Shown: piece after piece, positions 1 to 12,611 of the stretch
Layout: every line of letters begins with the position of its first letter
How positions within the stretch are numbered: the stretch's first letter is position 1
Assembly: GCF_001667275.1 (NCBI RefSeq)
Contig: NZ_LZHV01000008.1
Span: 1 to 46,944 of the forward strand
Origin: Mycobacterium sp. ACS4054
GTDB lineage: Bacteria; Actinomycetota; Actinomycetes; Mycobacteriales; Mycobacteriaceae
Length of the DNA stretch: 46,944 nt
Direction of reading: 5' to 3'
The notes under the pieces: model-generated
What the model was told of the DNA's origin: nothing
Databases searched by the model: none
Seen by the model: the letters and a program-made list of their open reading frames with translations, nothing else
Translations under genes and position numbers: made by a program

Positions 1-3000
1 CCCAACACCGCCCGATGACCCCACCCATCCAGCCGGTCCCGCTCACCCTCCTCGAGCACATCAATCGCCGACAACCTGGTGCCCGGATCAGCGGTCATCG
101 CCACCAACACCCGCCGCAACCGCTCCACCAACATGCTCACGGTGCCCGGATCGAACACGTCGGTGCGGAACTCGACCGCCCCCGAAATCCCGCCCGGCTC
201 ACCGGCATCGGTGTAACGCTCGGCCAAGTTGAACGTCAGATCCATCCGCGCGGTCCGGGTGTCGACCGGCAACTGGGTCACCCGCAAATCACCCAACGCC
301 AACTCAGCCCCGGGATCACCGGGCAGGTTCTGCCAGGCCAACATCACCTGCACCAGCGGATGATGCGCCAACGACCGCACCGGATTGAGCCGCTCCACCA
401 ACACCTCGAACGGCACGTCTCGATGCTCAAGCGCGGCAAGCCCTTTCAGGCGTACCTGACCGAGCAACTCGCTGACGGTGGGATCACCCGTCACATCCAC
501 CCGCAGCACCAACGTATTGACGAAGAACCCGACCAAATCGTCGAGCGCCGGGTCGTCGCGACCGGCGGTCGGAAAGCCGAGCACCACATCGGGACTCGCG
601 CTCAGACGCGAGAGCAGCACCGCCATCGCGGCCTGGACCACCATGAAACTCGTCGCGTTGCACTCGCGTGCTACGGCGCGCACCCGCTGCTGCAGCTCCG
701 CGGGCCAATCCACCGCCACCGTATCCCCGCACTGATCGGCCACCGCCGGATACGGCCGATCCGTCGGCAACTCCACGCGTTCGGGAATCCCGGCCAGCGC
801 ATCCTGCCAAAACGCCAACTGGCGGGCGATCGGACCGCCGCCTTGCTCGAGGTCACCGAACTGGGCCCGCTGCCACAGCGTGTAATCCGCGTACTGCACC
901 GGCAAATCAGCCCAGTCGGGCGCGCGGCCCTGCCGCCGAGCCTCATACGCCGCGCCGATGTCCCGCACCATCGGCGCCAGCGATAACCCATCAAAGGCGA
1001 TGTGGTGTAGGACGATTCCCACCACATGCCGGCCTGCACCGACCGAGTAGACGCGCACACGAATCGGGATGTCCGTCGACAGGTCGAACCGATAACCGGC
1101 GAGCGCAATCAACTCGGCGCCCAGCTCGTCCTCCGGCAACGGCACCACCGCCGCGTCCCCGCGATGCCACATGCCGCGTTCGGCCGGCAACACCCGCTGG
1201 AACGGGACACCGCCGGTGTCGGGAAACACGGTTCGCAGGGATTCGTGGCGCTCGATGACATCGTCGAGGGCACCAGCCAACGCCTCGAGATCCAACGGCC
1301 CGCTGATGCGGAACGCGGTGGGCATGTTGTAGGTGGCGGCGCGGTCCTGCCAGTGCGCGAGGAACCAAAGCCGGCTCTGCGCAAACGACAACGGAATCAC
1401 GGACGGCCGTTCGCCCGCCACCAACGGTTGACGCGCGGTCCCGTCCTCGGCGAGGTGGGGTGCCAACAGCGAGACCGTGGGCGCGTCAAACAGGGTGCGC
1501 AACGAAAGGCGGGCATTCAACGACTTGTTGACGGCGGTGACGAGACGCATGGCCGACAGCGAGTCGCCGCCCAGGTCGAAGAACGACTCGTCGACGCCGA
1601 CCCGCTCGAGCCCCAGCACCTGGGCGTAGGCCCCGGCCAGCACCTCTTCCACGGCGGTGGCGGGTGCGCGAAATCGATTGGCATCGGCGAATTCCGGCAC
1701 CGGCAGCGCCCGGGTGTCGAGCTTGCCGTTGACGGTCAGCGGCAGCGCCTCCAGTACCACCACCGCGGCGGGCACCATGTAGCCGGGCAGCCGATCGGCC
1801 AGCTCGGCTCGCGCAGCGGCCGGGTCGATCGTCCCGGTGACGTAGCCGACCAGGCGCTGGGCGCCGGGTTGATCTTCGCGGGCGATCACCGCCGCCTGAT
1901 CGACGCCGTCCAGCCCGGCCAACGCGGCCCGTATCTCGCCGAGTTCGACACGGTAGCCACGGATCTTGACCTGTTCGTCGGCACGACCGAGGTAGTGCAG
2001 CTGCCCGTCGCTGCCCCACCGCACCAGGTCCCCGGTGCGGTACATGCGGGTTCCGGGTGGCCCGAACGGGCAGGCGACAAACCGTGACGCAGTCAGGCCG
2101 GTCCGGCGCCAATACCCGACGCCCACACCGCGGCCGGCGACATACAACTCGCCGACCACGTCGACCGGCACCGGCCTCAGCCAGCCGTCGAGGACGAACA
2201 GCGCCGCCCCCGGCACCGGTGCGCCGATCGGCGGCGCACCCGAGCCCGGCGCCAGCGGCGCGCTCCTGGACGCGCACACCGTGGTCTCGGTGGGGCCGTA
2301 GCCGTTCACCATTTCCCGTCCCGGCGCCCAGTGGTCCACGATCTCGCCCGGGCATGCCTCGCCTGCGACCAATAGCGCTGCCGCCGGAAAACTTTCGGCC
2401 GGCAGAACCGCCAAGGCGGAGGGGGTTTGGCTCAACACGTCGACCCGCTCGGCCTCCAGCAGGGCGCGGAGCTCGTCCGGTGAGCCGGCCACCGTTTCGG
2501 GGACCACCACCAGCCGCCCCCCGAACAACAGCGCACTGAAGATCTCTTCCACCGAGGCGTCGAAGGCCAACGAATGCCACTGCGCCCACGCCCGTCCCGG
2601 CTGGTCCGAATACAGCGATCGCAAGAGCTGCGTCACGTTCTGATGCGTGACCGCAACACCCTTCGGCGCGCCGGAGGTCCCGGAGGTGTAAATGAGATAG
2701 GCGACATCGTCCGCCGAGGGCGCGGGCAGCGTGGTGCCGGTCCGGGCCTCCACCGCCGGATCGGCGACGTCGATGACGGTCACCTCGCGGCCGTCCACCC
2801 GTGGCCGTAAGCCCACGGTCGTCAGGACGGCGACGGGGCTGGCGTCGGCCAGCATGAACCCGATTCGGGCGTCCGGCAGACCCGGATCGATCGGTAGGTA
2901 GGCCGCACCGGTTTTGAGCACCGCAAGCATCGCCGTAACCGCATCGGCGCACCGGGGCAACAGCAGTGCGACGCAGCCGCCCGGTGCGGCCCCGTGGTCA

Positions 3001-4514
3001 ATCAGCCGGTGCGCCAACCGGTTAGCGGCCTCGTCGAGCTCCCGGTAGGTCGTCGAGCGGCCCTCGAAGGTCACCGCCACCGCCTCCGGGGCCCGCGCCA
3101 CCTGGCCGGCGAACAACTCCGGAATCGTCGCCGGCACCGTGGCCCGGGTCAATATCGCGCGGTTGCCCCACCCGTCCAGCCGCGCGGCCTCCTCGGCGTC
3201 GGATGGGTCGATCGACAACAGGCCCCGCCCCGGGTCGGTGGTCATCGCCGCCAGCACCCGCCGCAGCCGCTCCGCGATGTCCGCGACGGCAAAGTCCGGG
3301 AATTGTTGTCCGGCGCCTTCGATGCCGAACAAGAGTTGGTCACCGGCGGCGGAGAAGAACAACCCCAGGCCGTCCGCGAGGCCCGAATTGGTGTACGAGG
3401 CCGACGCCGCCAGGCCGGCGAAGTCCAGCGCCATCGCAGCGGGAAGGAAGTTGATGCTCACTCGCTGGGTGACCTGGCGGGGGTCACCGGGCCGGGCTTT
3501 GCGTTCCAGCGCTCCTACCGGGAAGCGCTGATGCCGCAGCGCTTCCCGAATTCTGGTGTCGACGTGGCGACAGAAATCGCTCACCGTAGCTTCCGGCGCA
3601 ACGTTCAAGACCAGCGGAACGACCCCGGAGAGCATTCCGGGAAGGGTCTTGGACTCCGGGGAAACCCGCCTACTCACCGGGAAGTCGAGCACCACCTCCG
3701 AGCGGTCGCCGCACCACGCGCGCATCAACAGGGCGCACGCGGCGGTGATTACTGACGAGCGGGGCATATCCCACGCGTGCGACAGCTCGTCGACGCGGCG
3801 GAGGACCACCGGATCGAGCGCAACCGGGGCGGAGGACCGGTATGGGCCGCGCTCACCGCCGTCGCGCGCAAACCTATCGAACCCCGTTGTCGTTGGCAGG
3901 TTTTCAGCCCAATAGTCTCGATCCTTCAGGTAATCGGTCGAGGCCTCGTATTCCGCCTCGGAGCTGACCAAGTCCTCGAGCGAACCGAAGAACGCCGGTG
4001 GCATCGGTGCACCCGACATGACCGCGGAGTAGAGCGTGGCGATCCGATGGCCGATCAGCGCGATGCCGGAGGCGTCGACGACGATGTGGTGACAGCAAGT
4101 GAACCAATAGAACTCGTTGGGTGCGGTCTGAAAGAGCGCGAATTTGAACAGCGGCCCGGTGAGGGGCATGGGCGCCCGCTGAATCGATGCCGCGATTTCG
4201 CGGGCCTCCTGTACGGCGTGATCCGAGCCGCGCAGGTCATGGAAAGCGAGCTCGACGTCGGGCTCATCGATCGTCTTCTGCAGAACCTGGCCGTCCTCGG
4301 TGAAGAACGTGGCCCTGACGGGCTCGGCCTCGCGCAGCGCTCGGCGGATCGCCCACTCAAGGGGTTTCCGCTCGACCCGGCCCTCGATCTTCACGAACAG
4401 GCCGAGTTGCCAGTCGGTCGCGGAGCGGCCCGTTTCCTGGGCGAGCCAGATGTCCAGCTGTCCCGGTGTCAGCGGAAGTCGGCGCTCGTCGGCTTGCATC
4501 GATGTGCTCGACAT
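1..4514 (-). CDS. Non-ribosomal peptide synthetase, C-A-PCP-C, 3' end cut by window edge
   Basis: I read one unbroken frame from the ATG at 4514 to the left edge (about 1504 codons), and the codon phase at the edge agrees with the start. Domains: condensation 1 (about residues 5-440; HHIVVDA near 140), adenylation (about 465-930; [47 protein letters not shown]), carrier protein (GGDSLS near 980), condensation 2 (about 1037-1470; HHIAFDG near 1169), then the linker before a further module. The start overlaps the PKS stop as TGATG, so condensation 1 probably takes the acyl chain from the PKS carrier domain. By alignment to the GrsA pocket, the first eight to nine specificity positions read D-A-E-S-L-A-G-V-C. 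I do not assign a substrate. No thioesterase, reductase or MbtH-like gene lies in the window. Confidence 0.93.
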   Translation of the reverse strand, partial: MSSTSMQADERRLPLTPGQLDIWLAQETGRSATDWQLGLFVKIEGRVERKPLEWAIRRALREAEPVRATFFTEDGQVLQKTIDEPDVELAFHDLRGSDHAVQEAREIAASIQRAPMPLTGPLFKFALFQTAPNEFYWFTCCHHIVVDASGIALIGHRIATLYSAVMSGAPMPPAFFGSLEDLVSSEAEYEASTDYLKDRDYWAENLPTTTGFDRFARDGGERGPYRSSAPVALDPVVLRRVDELSHAWDMPRSSVITAACALLMRAWCGDRSEVVLDFPVSRRVSPESKTLPGMLSGVVPLVLNVAPEATVSDFCRHVDTRIREALRHQRFPVGALERKARPGDPRQVTQRVSINFLPAAMALDFAGLAASASYTNSGLADGLGLFFSAAGDQLLFGIEGAGQQFPDFAVADIAERLRRVLAAMTTDPGRGLLSIDPSDAEEAARLDGWGNRAILTRATVPATIPELFAGQVARAPEAVAVTFEGRSTTYRELDEAANRLAHRLIDHGAAPGGCVALLLPRCADAVTAMLAVLKTGAAYLPIDPGLPDARIGFMLADASPVAVLTTVGLRPRVDGREVTVIDVADPAVEARTGTTLPAPSADDVAYLIYTSGTSGAPKGVAVTHQNVTQLLRSLYSDQPGRAWAQWHSLAFDASVEEIFSALLFGGRLVVVPETVAGSPDELRALLEAERVDVLSQTPSALAVLPAESFPAAALLVAGEACPGEIVDHWAPGREMVNGYGPTETTVCASRSAPLAPGSGAPPIGAPVPGAALFVLDGWLRPVPVDVVGELYVAGRGVGVGYWRRTGLTASRFVACPFGPPGTRMYRTGDLVRWGSDGQLHYLGRADEQVKIRGYRVELGEIRAALAGLDGVDQAAVIAREDQPGAQRLVGYVTGTIDPAAARAELADRLPGYMVPAAVVVLEALPLTVNGKLDTRALPVPEFADANRFRAPATAVEEVLAGAYAQVLGLERVGVDESFFDLGGDSLSAMRLVTAVNKSLNARLSLRTLFDAPTVSLLAPHLAEDGTARQPLVAGERPSVIPLSFAQSRLWFLAHWQDRAATYNMPTAFRISGPLDLEALAGALDDVIERHESLRTVFPDTGGVPFQRVLPAERGMWHRGDAAVVPLPEDELGAELIALAGYRFDLSTDIPIRVRVYSVGAGRHVVGIVLHHIAFDGLSLAPMVRDIGAAYEARRQGRAPDWADLPVQYADYTLWQRAQFGDLEQGGGPIARQLAFWQDALAGIPERVELPTDRPYPAVADQCGDTVAVDWPAELQQRVRAVARECNATSFMVVQAAMAVLLSRLSASPDVVLGFPTAGRDDPALDDLVGFFVNTLVLRVDVTGDPTVSELLGQVRLKGLAALEHRDVPFEVLVERLNPVRSLAHHPLVQVMLAWQNLPGDPGAELALGDLRVTQLPVDTRTARMDLTFNLAERYTDAGEPGGISGAVEFRTDVFDPGTVSMLVERLRRVLVAMTADPGTRLSAIDVLEEGERDRLDGWGHRAVL

Positions 4515-7500
4515 CAGGCGACCTCCGCGGGCGCGAGCTTCTCGCACAGCAGGGCCGCCAGACCACGGATCGTGATAGTGGAGATGTCAGCGGATGGGAT
4601 GCGCACCCCCGTTTCGGATTCGATGCGGGTGCGCAGTTCGAGCGCACCGAGTGAGTCCATGCCGTATCCGGAGAGCGGGCGATCGGGGTCGACGCTGCGG
4701 CGCAGGATCAGGCTGACCTGGTCGGAGATCAGGCGACGCAGCGAGGTGGGCCATTCATCCAATGGCAACCCGTCGAGTTCGGCGCGCAGCTTGCTTGTGC
4801 CCGTGGGGTTCCCCGCGGACCGGAACGCTTCGGCGAACGGGCTGCGCTCGGCCACGAGCTGCAACCATGGGGAGCCGGTGACGGGCGCGTACCCGGTGTA
4901 GGCGCGGTCGTGGCGCAGCAGCGCTTCGAATGCGTAGGCGCCCTCGTCGGGATGGATTGCCAGGTCGGAACTTTCGGCCAGGGCGGTGGCCCGCCCGATC
5001 TGCGCCCAGGGGCCCCAGGCGATGGTGGTGGCCGGCAGGCCCTGAGCCCGCCGCCAGTGGGTGAAGGCGTCGAGCCAGCTGTTGGCCGCGGCGTAGGCGC
5101 CCTGCCCCGGGGAGCCCACCAGCGCCGCGGCGGAGGAAAACGAGCAATACCAGTCCACGGGTTGGCCGGCGGTGGCGGTGTGCAGGTGCCATGCGCCGTA
5201 AACCTTTGGCGTCCAGCCACGCTCGACAAGGTCGTCGGTGATGTTGCCCAGCGTGGCATCCTCAACAACCCCGGCCGCGTGGAGCACCCCACGCACCGGA
5301 AGGCCGGTGGCGGTCGCGGCGGCGACCAGACGCTGCGCGGTGCCGGGCTGGGCGATGTCGCCGCACTCCACCGCGACGTCGGTACCGCTCGTCCGGATGC
5401 GCTCGATGGTCTCCAGTTGGTCCTGTGTTGGCTGGGATCGCGAGCACAGCACGATGCAGCCGCAGCCAGCGGCCGCCATCTTCTCCGCCAGGAATAGCCC
5501 CAGGCCCCCGAGCCCGCCGGTGATGAGGTAGGCGCCATCGCGTCGGAAGACGGGGACCTGGGCCGGCGGCACCACCACCCGGCGCATGCCGCTGTGGGGT
5601 ACGTCGAGCACGAGTTTGCCGATGTGCCGGGCGCTCTGCATCATGCGAAGGGCGCTGTCGGCCTCGGCAAGCGGGCAGTGCGTGCTGCTCGGCGTCGGGA
5701 GCGCGCCGTCCGCTATCAGCCGGTACACCGTTGTCAGCAGGGCATGTACGTGGTCTGGCTGGCTGGCCGCCAGCAACTTGACATCCACGCTGTGGAAGGC
5801 GAGGTTGCGCGCGGGGAATTGGCTTAGGCGGGCCTCGTGCCCGCTGATGTCGATGAATCGCCCTCCGGGCGCGAGCAATTCGATTCCGGCCCGTTGGACT
5901 GCGCCGGGCGCCGAGTTGAGCACGATGTCCACGCCGTACCCATCGGTGTCCCGGCGTATCAGTTCGGCGAAAGCGGTGTCTCGCGAGTCGTACACGCGAT
6001 CGATGCCGTTGTCTCGCAACAGTTCCCGGCGCGCCTCGCTGCCGGCGGTGGCGAAGACCTCGGCGCCCGCGGCGCGGGCCATCGCGATCGCCGCCTGCCC
6101 GACCCCACCGGTCGCGGAGTGGATCAAAACCCGATCACCGGCCTTCATGCGGGCCAGCTGGTGTAATCCGTGATACGCGACGGCGTGCGACGTCGGAACC
6201 GCCGCCGCCGCTTCGTCGGACAGCCCGGCCGGCAGGGTGACCGCCAGGCGCGCGTCACAGGTGACGAAGGTGCCCCAACAGCCCCCGTCGCACAGACCCC
6301 CGACGCGATCGCCCACCTTGGGCCCGGCGACGCCGGGGCCGACCGCGGTCACCACTCCGGCGAAGTCGGTACCCGGCGGCCGCCGCGGGTCACCGTTCAG
6401 CGCGGCCGGCAGGTCGTGGTAGTTGATTCCCGAAGCGCTGACCGCGACCTCTATCTGACCCGGCCCGGGCGAAACGCGTTCGCAGGAGACGAGTTCCATT
6501 GACCCGAGGTCACCTGCGGCGCCGATTTGCAGACGCATCCCGTCCTGCCCGAGGTCGGCGACGGAGGTGCGCCGCTCCTCGGGGCGCAGCGGGGCGGGGG
6601 ACAACCGCGCCGTATACCAGGTGTCCTCTCGCCACGCCGTCTCGTCCTCGTCCGACCCGCTGAGCAGTTGCCGGGCCAGGTGCTCGGGGTCGGTGGTTTG
6701 GTCCACGTCGATCTGCGTGGCGCGCAGGTGCGGATTTTCGGTGCCGATCACCCGCACCAAGCCGCGCAGCCCGGCCTGCTCCAGGTTGGCCACGTCACCG
6801 GCCACCACCGTCTGGGCGTTACGTGTCACGACGTAGAGACGCGGAAGGGCCGCGGGGAAGTCCGCGAATTCGCGGGTGATGCGGACCAGATGCTGCACGG
6901 ATTCACAGCCCACCCGCGGGGATTCGTCATCGGTTGCGTCGGTTCGCGATCCCGCCAGCACCACCATCCCGCTGAATCCGCCACGGCGCAGTTGATCGCG
7001 GAGCTCCGTGGCGGCCGCGACGTGATCGGCGCCAGGTGGCCAGCACATGGTGATGCATTGCCCGCCAGCGCGTTTCAGCGCATCCGTCAAACCCAGATCG
7101 CTCGCGGTGTTGACCAGCAGCCAGGTCCCGGCGTTGGCGTACTGCGCCTCGGGCAAGTCCCGCTGTCGCCATTCGATGCTCAGCAACCGCTGCGCCAACA
7201 GGCGATCGTGGTGCTCGGCGGCGGATGCCCCGGTGCCCAACCGCAGCCCTTGCAACGTCAGCAGGGTCACCCCATCACCATCGAGGATGTCGAGGTCGGC
7301 CTCCACCCCGGAGGTGTCGGCTCTGGTCACCCGCGTGTAGCAGTAGCGGGCGGTCTTGGCCGCGCCGTGGGAACGAATCCGTCCGATGCCGAGCGGCAGC
7401 GCCAACACGTCCTGGCCCAGGGCCTGCACCCGCGGGTGGGCCGCGATCGACTGGAAGCACGCGTCGAGCAACGCCGGGTGCACCCCGTAAGCCTGTTGTT

Positions 7501-10500
7501 GTGAACGGATTTGGCCGGGCAGGGTGACCTCGGCCAGCACGGTTTCGGTTTCCTGCTCACCGGTGTGCAACGTGATCAGGCCGCTGAATGCCTGGCCGTA
7601 CCGAAGACCGCGCCGGTCGAGGCGTGCGCGCACCTCTGCGCCGTCCTCGCGGCACGGGTGGGCGGCAAGCAGCGCGGGCACGTCGCGGGTGGACGGCCGC
7701 TCGTCGGCGGCGGCGCGCAGGACCGCCGTCGCATGGGGCCCTTGCTGTTTGGTTTCGACGGCGAACGCGACGGTGCCCGGCGATGACACCGTCGCCGAGG
7801 CGCTGACGGTGGTCTGCTCGTCCAGCAGCAGCGCCTGTTCGAAGCGCAGGTCGTGCACCTCGGCGGGGTCGCCGAGCACGGTGCGCGCGGCGGCCAGCGC
7901 CATCTCGCAGTACGCCGCCGCGGGAAGCACGGCGACGTCGCGGATTTGGTGATCGCCCAGCCACGGCTGGGCGGCGGTGCCGACCTCGGCCTGCCAGACG
8001 TGGTGTTCGGGTTCCTCCAGGAGGCGCACGTGCGCGCCCAGCAGGGGATGGACCGCAATGGTGCCTCCCCGCGTCGACGGTTCCCGCTCACCCCGGCCCA
8101 ACAACAGCCGACGGTGGGTCCAGGTCGGCAGCGGCGCATCCACCAGCCGGCCACTCGGGGAGAGCACGGCGAAGTCGACCGCGGCGCCCGCGCTGTGCAG
8201 CTCGGCCACGAAGCCGCGCAGCCCGTGCGGCATCGGCTGGCCGCGGCGCATCGCGGCCAGCGCGGCCAGCGGCATCTCGAGGCTGCGGGCGGTCTGCTCG
8301 ATCGCATGGGTGAGCAACGGGTGCGGCGCCAGTTCCGCGAAGACCCGGTACCCCTCCTCGAGGGCGGCGCGGACCGCCGGGGCGAACCGCACCATCTGGC
8401 GGAGGTTTTGCACCCAATACTCGGCGTCGCACACCGGCCGCTCGCGCGCGTCGTACAACGTCGCCGAGAAGAAGGGGACGTCCGGCGGCATCGGACGCAG
8501 CTCCGCGAGCGCGTCGGCCAAGTCATCGAGGATCGGATCGACCTGCGGGGAATGCGAGGCGACGTCGACGGCGATCTCGCGGGCCATCACGTCCTGAAGT
8601 TCCCAGGCCGCGACCATGTCGCGGACCGTTTGGGTGGCACCGCCGATCACCGTGGACTGCGGCGAGGCCACCACCGCCACCACGGCGTCGTCGACGCCAC
8701 GGGCGACCAACTCCGAAAGCACTTGCTGGGCAGGCAGTTCCACCGACGCCATGGCGCCGGCTCCGGCGATGCGGGACATCAGCCGCGAGCGCCGGCAGAT
8801 GACACGCGCCCCGTCCTGAAGCGACAGGGCCCCGGCGGCGTCGGCGGCGGCGACCTCGCCCAGGGAATGTCCGATGACCGCGCCGGGGTGCGCGCCGTGC
8901 GCGCGCAGGGTGGCGGCCAGCGCGACCTGCATGGTGAACAGCGTTGGCTGAACCCGATCGATACCGGTGACGGGCTGCGAGCCGGCCAGCGCCTCGGTCA
9001 CCGAAAATCCCGACTCGTGGGCGATCAGGGGCTCGGCGGCGGCGACGGTCGCGGCGAAAACCGGTTCAGCCGTGAGCAATTCAGCGCCCATCCGGTCCCA
9101 TTGCGAGCCCTGCCCCGAGAAAACCCACACCGCGCCGCGGTCGTCCTGGCCGGTCGCGGCCTGGCAGGGACTGTCGCCGGCGGCCATCTCACGCAAGGCC
9201 TCGATGAGCTCCGGGCGGCCGCCCGCGATGACGGCGCCGCGCACCGGGCGGTGCGCGCGCCGACGCGCCAGCGTGTAGGCCAGGTCCGGTAACTTCACGT
9301 CCTCGCGTGCCGCCAGCCAGTCGGCCAGCCTGCCTGCGGTGCGGCGCAGTTCACCGGCCGAGCTCGATGACAGCGGAAACACCAGCGGGGCCGCCGCCAC
9401 CGGCTCGGGCGAAACGATTTGATCGGCAAGGGGTTCGGGCGCCTGCTCGACGATGACGTGAGCGTTGGTTCCCGACAGCCCATAGGAGGACACCGCCGCC
9501 CGCCGGGGATGCCGGCCGATGTCGGGCCAGGGGGTAATCGATTGCGGCACGAAAAGATTGGTGTCGATCGCGGCCATCTCGTCGGGGAGGTTGGTGAAGT
9601 GCAGATTCTTCGGCACCACGCCGTGCTGCACGGCCAGAATCGCCTTCATCAGGCCGATCGGGCCGGCCGCCGCCTGGGCATGCCCGAGATTGGTCTTGAC
9701 CGCGCCCAGCGCACAGGGGCCGTCCGCGCCGTAAACCGCTGCCAGGCTTGCGTATTCGACCGGGTCACCGACCGGCGTTCCGGTGCCGTGGGTCTCCACC
9801 ATGCCGATGCTGCCGGCGTCGACGCCGGCAGCGGCCAGCGCCGCCCGGTACACCGCGGTCTGCGCGGCGACCGACGGGGTCGCGATGTTCACGGTGTGGC
9901 CGTCTTGATTGGCGGCGGAGCCGCGGATCACGGCAAGGACGCGATCACCGTCGCGCAGCGCATCGGACAACCGCTTGAGCAGCACCACCACACAGCCTTC
10001 GGCGGAGACGAACCCGTCGGCCGCGACGTCGAACGCGTGACATCTCCCGGAGGGGGACAGCATGCCTTCCGCCGAGCCCGCCACAAACTTTCGCGGATCC
10101 AGGATCACGGTGGCGCCGCCCGCGAGGGCGAGGTCGCTTTCCCCGTTGCCCAGGCTCTGGCAAGCCAGGTGCACCGCCGTCAGCCCCGACGAACATGCGG
10201 TGTCCACGGTCATCGCCGGGCCGTGGACGCCCAACGCGTACGCGATGCGGCCGGACGCCAAACTGAAGCTGCTGCCCGAGAATCCGTACGGGCCCTCCAC
10301 GGCATGCGCGTCGGCGGCCAGCAGCTGGTAGTCGCCGTGCGTCAAGCCGACGAACACCCCGGTGAGCGAGCCGGCCACGGTCTCGCGCGTCAGCCCCGCG
10401 TGTTCCATTGCCTCCCAAGAGGTTTCCAGTAGCAAACGGTGCTGTGGGTCGATCGCGACGGCCTCGCGCTCGGTGATCCCGAAGAAGTCGCAGTCGAACC

Positions 10501-10726
10501 CGGCGACGTCGTCGAGGAAGGCGCCCCACTTGGTCACCGAGCGACCCGGCACCCCCGGCTGCGGGTCGTAGTACTCCTCGGCGTCCCACCGTTCCGGGGG
10601 CACCTCGGTGACGAGGTCATCCCCCCGCAGCAACGCTTCCCACAACCGCTCGGGAGAGTCGATTCCGCCCGGCAGTCGACAGGCCATGCCGATGACAGCA
10701 GTGGAAGTGGCACCCGCTAGCTCCAC
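4514..10726 (-). CDS. Mas-like type I polyketide synthase (KS-AT-DH-ER-KR-ACP)
   Basis: 2070 residues, the usual size of mycobacterial Mas/Pks5-type enzymes. Domains: ketosynthase (DTACSS about 175-180, [22 protein letters not shown]), acyltransferase (GQGSQW about 535, GHSLGE about 617, VASH about 717), dehydratase ([10 protein letters not shown] about 924), enoylreductase ([10 protein letters not shown] about 1532), ketoreductase (TGGLGGLG about 1732), carrier protein (GMDSLG about 2020). The VASH acyltransferase motif is typical of mycobacterial methylmalonyl-loading enzymes, so the expected product is a reduced methyl-branched chain, probably built iteratively. The GTG start has a purine-rich AGAGGG about 9 nt upstream. 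The dehydratase motif is HxxxDxxxxP rather than HxxxGxxxxP. I believe this variant occurs in related mycobacterial enzymes, so it need not mean inactivity. The gene is coupled by TGATG to the downstream NRPS. Confidence 0.94.
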   Translation of the reverse strand: MELAGATSTAVIGMACRLPGGIDSPERLWEALLRGDDLVTEVPPERWDAEEYYDPQPGVPGRSVTKWGAFLDDVAGFDCDFFGITEREAVAIDPQHRLLLETSWEAMEHAGLTRETVAGSLTGVFVGLTHGDYQLLAADAHAVEGPYGFSGSSFSLASGRIAYALGVHGPAMTVDTACSSGLTAVHLACQSLGNGESDLALAGGATVILDPRKFVAGSAEGMLSPSGRCHAFDVAADGFVSAEGCVVVLLKRLSDALRDGDRVLAVIRGSAANQDGHTVNIATPSVAAQTAVYRAALAAAGVDAGSIGMVETHGTGTPVGDPVEYASLAAVYGADGPCALGAVKTNLGHAQAAAGPIGLMKAILAVQHGVVPKNLHFTNLPDEMAAIDTNLFVPQSITPWPDIGRHPRRAAVSSYGLSGTNAHVIVEQAPEPLADQIVSPEPVAAAPLVFPLSSSSAGELRRTAGRLADWLAAREDVKLPDLAYTLARRRAHRPVRGAVIAGGRPELIEALREMAAGDSPCQAATGQDDRGAVWVFSGQGSQWDRMGAELLTAEPVFAATVAAAEPLIAHESGFSVTEALAGSQPVTGIDRVQPTLFTMQVALAATLRAHGAHPGAVIGHSLGEVAAADAAGALSLQDGARVICRRSRLMSRIAGAGAMASVELPAQQVLSELVARGVDDAVVAVVASPQSTVIGGATQTVRDMVAAWELQDVMAREIAVDVASHSPQVDPILDDLADALAELRPMPPDVPFFSATLYDARERPVCDAEYWVQNLRQMVRFAPAVRAALEEGYRVFAELAPHPLLTHAIEQTARSLEMPLAALAAMRRGQPMPHGLRGFVAELHSAGAAVDFAVLSPSGRLVDAPLPTWTHRRLLLGRGEREPSTRGGTIAVHPLLGAHVRLLEEPEHHVWQAEVGTAAQPWLGDHQIRDVAVLPAAAYCEMALAAARTVLGDPAEVHDLRFEQALLLDEQTTVSASATVSSPGTVAFAVETKQQGPHATAVLRAAADERPSTRDVPALLAAHPCREDGAEVRARLDRRGLRYGQAFSGLITLHTGEQETETVLAEVTLPGQIRSQQQAYGVHPALLDACFQSIAAHPRVQALGQDVLALPLGIGRIRSHGAAKTARYCYTRVTRADTSGVEADLDILDGDGVTLLTLQGLRLGTGASAAEHHDRLLAQRLLSIEWRQRDLPEAQYANAGTWLLVNTASDLGLTDALKRAGGQCITMCWPPGADHVAAATELRDQLRRGGFSGMVVLAGSRTDATDDESPRVGCESVQHLVRITREFADFPAALPRLYVVTRNAQTVVAGDVANLEQAGLRGLVRVIGTENPHLRATQIDVDQTTDPEHLARQLLSGSDEDETAWREDTWYTARLSPAPLRPEERRTSVADLGQDGMRLQIGAAGDLGSMELVSCERVSPGPGQIEVAVSASGINYHDLPAALNGDPRRPPGTDFAGVVTAVGPGVAGPKVGDRVGGLCDGGCWGTFVTCDARLAVTLPAGLSDEAAAAVPTSHAVAYHGLHQLARMKAGDRVLIHSATGGVGQAAIAMARAAGAEVFATAGSEARRELLRDNGIDRVYDSRDTAFAELIRRDTDGYGVDIVLNSAPGAVQRAGIELLAPGGRFIDISGHEARLSQFPARNLAFHSVDVKLLAASQPDHVHALLTTVYRLIADGALPTPSSTHCPLAEADSALRMMQSARHIGKLVLDVPHSGMRRVVVPPAQVPVFRRDGAYLITGGLGGLGLFLAEKMAAAGCGCIVLCSRSQPTQDQLETIERIRTSGTDVAVECGDIAQPGTAQRLVAAATATGLPVRGVLHAAGVVEDATLGNITDDLVERGWTPKVYGAWHLHTATAGQPVDWYCSFSSAAALVGSPGQGAYAAANSWLDAFTHWRRAQGLPATTIAWGPWAQIGRATALAESSDLAIHPDEGAYAFEALLRHDRAYTGYAPVTGSPWLQLVAERSPFAEAFRSAGNPTGTSKLRAELDGLPLDEWPTSLRRLISDQVSLILRRSVDPDRPLSGYGMDSLGALELRTRIESETGVRIPSADISTITIRGLAALLCEKLAPAEVA

Positions 10727-11384
10727 GGCCGTTCACCCTCTCCTTATCCGACGGGGCGGTACGCGCGTTCGAGCCCAAATCGGTTGGTGAATCCCCGCCG
10801 TTCGTGCTCTCGCCGTGCTTTGCTCGTGACCTTCCTAAGCAAATGGGCACCGTTCTCCACCGACAGAACGGGCCGCCAGTACGCGCGGGAGTGACCCGAT
10901 GCCCGCGAAGGCCACGCTCCCGTTTGCCGCCCCAGCAGTGGACGCGTCCGGCCCGCTAATTTCATCCGGCCTTGCCCAGCCTCGAAGCCCTATATCCCGG
11001 TGGCCGCGCCGGGGCGGCCGCTGTCGCTCCTTCGTCGGCTTCGATATTCAATTGGGCCGGCCGCGGCGCACGCATGCAGCGCAGATGGGCGCGTTCTCGC
11101 CCGTCCGGCAGGTGGCCGAAGCCTCGGCGAAGCCCCGCCCCGACCCGTCCCGCGCCGGTTGGCACCGGCCGCGGCGAGCGCGTTGTCATTGTCGTTGTCG
11201 ACAGAGTGACGATCATCGGTTCTCCCACACCGCAAGTCGACATGCGTGCAACAAACCATACAGAAGGTGACCTGGGCGCGCGCCGCGTTGAGGCAAATTC
11301 CTCGAAGCGATCGGTGTGTTAGCCAGGTGTTAAGCCGGGATTGGTCGGACGGCCCGGCGGAGAACCGCTTCCGCGGCGGGCGCT
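10727..11384. other. 658-bp intergenic region upstream of the PKS, no convincing gene
   Basis: It lies between the amidase stop and the PKS start, both on the minus strand. A possible minus-strand -10 (TATGGT) sits at 11260-11255. An ATG ORF of 93 codons (11243-10962) follows it, but its product is a low-complexity Arg/Ala/Pro-rich sequence without a recognisable fold. The region presumably carries the PKS/NRPS promoter and a long leader. I see no tRNA, insertion sequence or att-like repeat. Confidence 0.5.
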
Positions 11385-12158
11385 CTACTGCGCCTGGCCC
11401 TGGGAGGCCAGGAAACCGGCGACGCCGCGGACCATCGCGTCGGCGTATTTCTGCCGGCCCTCGGCCGACTCCATCAGCGCAGAATCGGCGGGGTTCTTCA
11501 TGTTGCCGCACTCGACCAGGATCGACGGGTACTGCGCCAGGTTGAGCCCGGCCAGGTCCGAGCGCCCGTACAGCCCGTTCTGCCCGATGTAGTTGGCCGG
11601 CGGGATCCCGGAGGCCTGCATCTGGTCGCGCATGATCCGGGCGTACTGCACCGACGGCCCGGCCTGCACCTGGTTGAGCGGCGGGGCGGAGTAGTTGACG
11701 TGGAACCCCCGGCCCGACGCCGGTCCGCCATCGGCATGGATGCTCAGAACCGCGTTGGGGTGCAGCGCGTTGGCCATGTTGGCGCGCTCGTCGACGCAGG
11801 GGCCCAGGCCGGTGTCGTTGCCCCGCGCCATCGCGGTCCGGACGCCCAGGGCGTTCAACGCCGCGCGGACCCGCAGGGCGGTGTCCCAGGTGAAGGTGTG
11901 TTCCTGATAGCCGCTGTTGGTCGACGTCCCGCTGGCTTGACAGTCCTTGGTTCCGCCGCGGCCGGTGGGCACCTGCCGGTTGATGGAGGCGTCGTTCGAA
12001 CCGTTGTGGCCGGGATCGATGAAGACCACCATGCCGGCGATGTTGGACGGGACCGCCCACGCGGCGGGCGCCGTGGACGGGGTGATCGCCGCCGCAGCGG
12101 CAACCAGCACACCGATGACCAACCTGATGCCGACACGCCTGCTCGCTCGTAGGTCCAC
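11385..12158 (-). CDS. ami1: Secreted zinc N-acetylmuramoyl-L-alanine amidase (Rv3717/Ami1 orthologue)
   Basis: This Amidase_3 protein cleaves the bond between N-acetylmuramic acid and the stem peptide in the cell wall. The predicted zinc ligands are His51 (DPGHNG), Glu86 (YQEHTF) and His141 (SIHADGG), and the catalytic Glu is 216 (LVECGN). Cys73 and Cys121 correspond to the disulfide pair known in M. tuberculosis Rv3717. An N-terminal basic stretch plus hydrophobic segment (about 8-36) is a signal peptide. There is no separate wall-binding domain, as in Rv3717. The GTG start gives 257 residues. A downstream start closer to the 241-residue M. tuberculosis protein is possible. Confidence 0.93.
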   Translation of the reverse strand: MDLRASRRVGIRLVIGVLVAAAAAITPSTAPAAWAVPSNIAGMVVFIDPGHNGSNDASINRQVPTGRGGTKDCQASGTSTNSGYQEHTFTWDTALRVRAALNALGVRTAMARGNDTGLGPCVDERANMANALHPNAVLSIHADGGPASGRGFHVNYSAPPLNQVQAGPSVQYARIMRDQMQASGIPPANYIGQNGLYGRSDLAGLNLAQYPSILVECGNMKNPADSALMESAEGRQKYADAMVRGVAGFLASQGQAQ

Positions 12159-12256
12159 GGCGCAAAGGTAGCCTCGCGCGGTCTACGCTGGGTGTTTCGA
12201 ATCGCCGGACACCCGCAGGCGAAACCAACTCGAGACCAAGATGCGAGGGGACTGTC

Positions 12257-12604
12257 ATGCAACCCGGAGGCGACATGTCGGCGCTGCTGGCCCAGGCGCA
12301 GCAGATGCAGCAGAAGTTGATGGAAGCCCAGCAACAACTCGCCAACGCCGAGGTGCACGGCGAGGCCGGCGGCGGCCTGGTCCGGGTGACGGTGAAGGGC
12401 AGCGGCGAGGTGGTCGCGGTGCAGATCGATCCCAAAGTGGTCGACCCCGGCGACGTCGAGACGCTGCAAGACTTGATCGTCGGGGCCATGTCCGACGCCT
12501 CCACGCAGGTCACCCGCATGGCGCAGGAGCGGCTGGGGGCGCTGGCCGGCGGATTCGGCGGGCCCCCGCCGGGCCAGCCACCGGCTCCGGCGCCGGGGCT
12601 TTAG
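12257..12604 (+). CDS. YbaB/EbfC family nucleoid-associated protein (Rv3716c orthologue)
   Basis: A 115-residue protein with the family hallmarks: a long N-terminal helix rich in Gln/Met/Ala ([16 protein letters not shown]), then [14 protein letters not shown], and a C-terminal Pro/Gly tail. Family members are small dimeric DNA-binding proteins usually encoded beside recR, as here (recR starts 8 nt downstream). GAGGGGA lies just before the ATG. Co-transcription with recR is likely. Confidence 0.93.
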   Translation: MQPGGDMSALLAQAQQMQQKLMEAQQQLANAEVHGEAGGGLVRVTVKGSGEVVAVQIDPKVVDPGDVETLQDLIVGAMSDASTQVTRMAQERLGALAGGFGGPPPGQPPAPAPGL

Positions 12605-12611
12605 ATCGTTC

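Noticed and set aside
1486..2952. 488-codon minus-strand open frame in the NRPS region
   Set aside because: It is out of phase with the adenylation and carrier motifs, which read cleanly in the frame starting at 4514.
7853..9292. 479-codon plus-strand frame inside the PKS
   Set aside because: Shadow of the acyltransferase and dehydratase coding region. No motif of its own.
10962..11243. 93-codon ATG ORF upstream of the PKS
   Set aside because: Low-complexity composition, no recognisable domain, and not MbtH-like. Retained only as part of the intergenic description.
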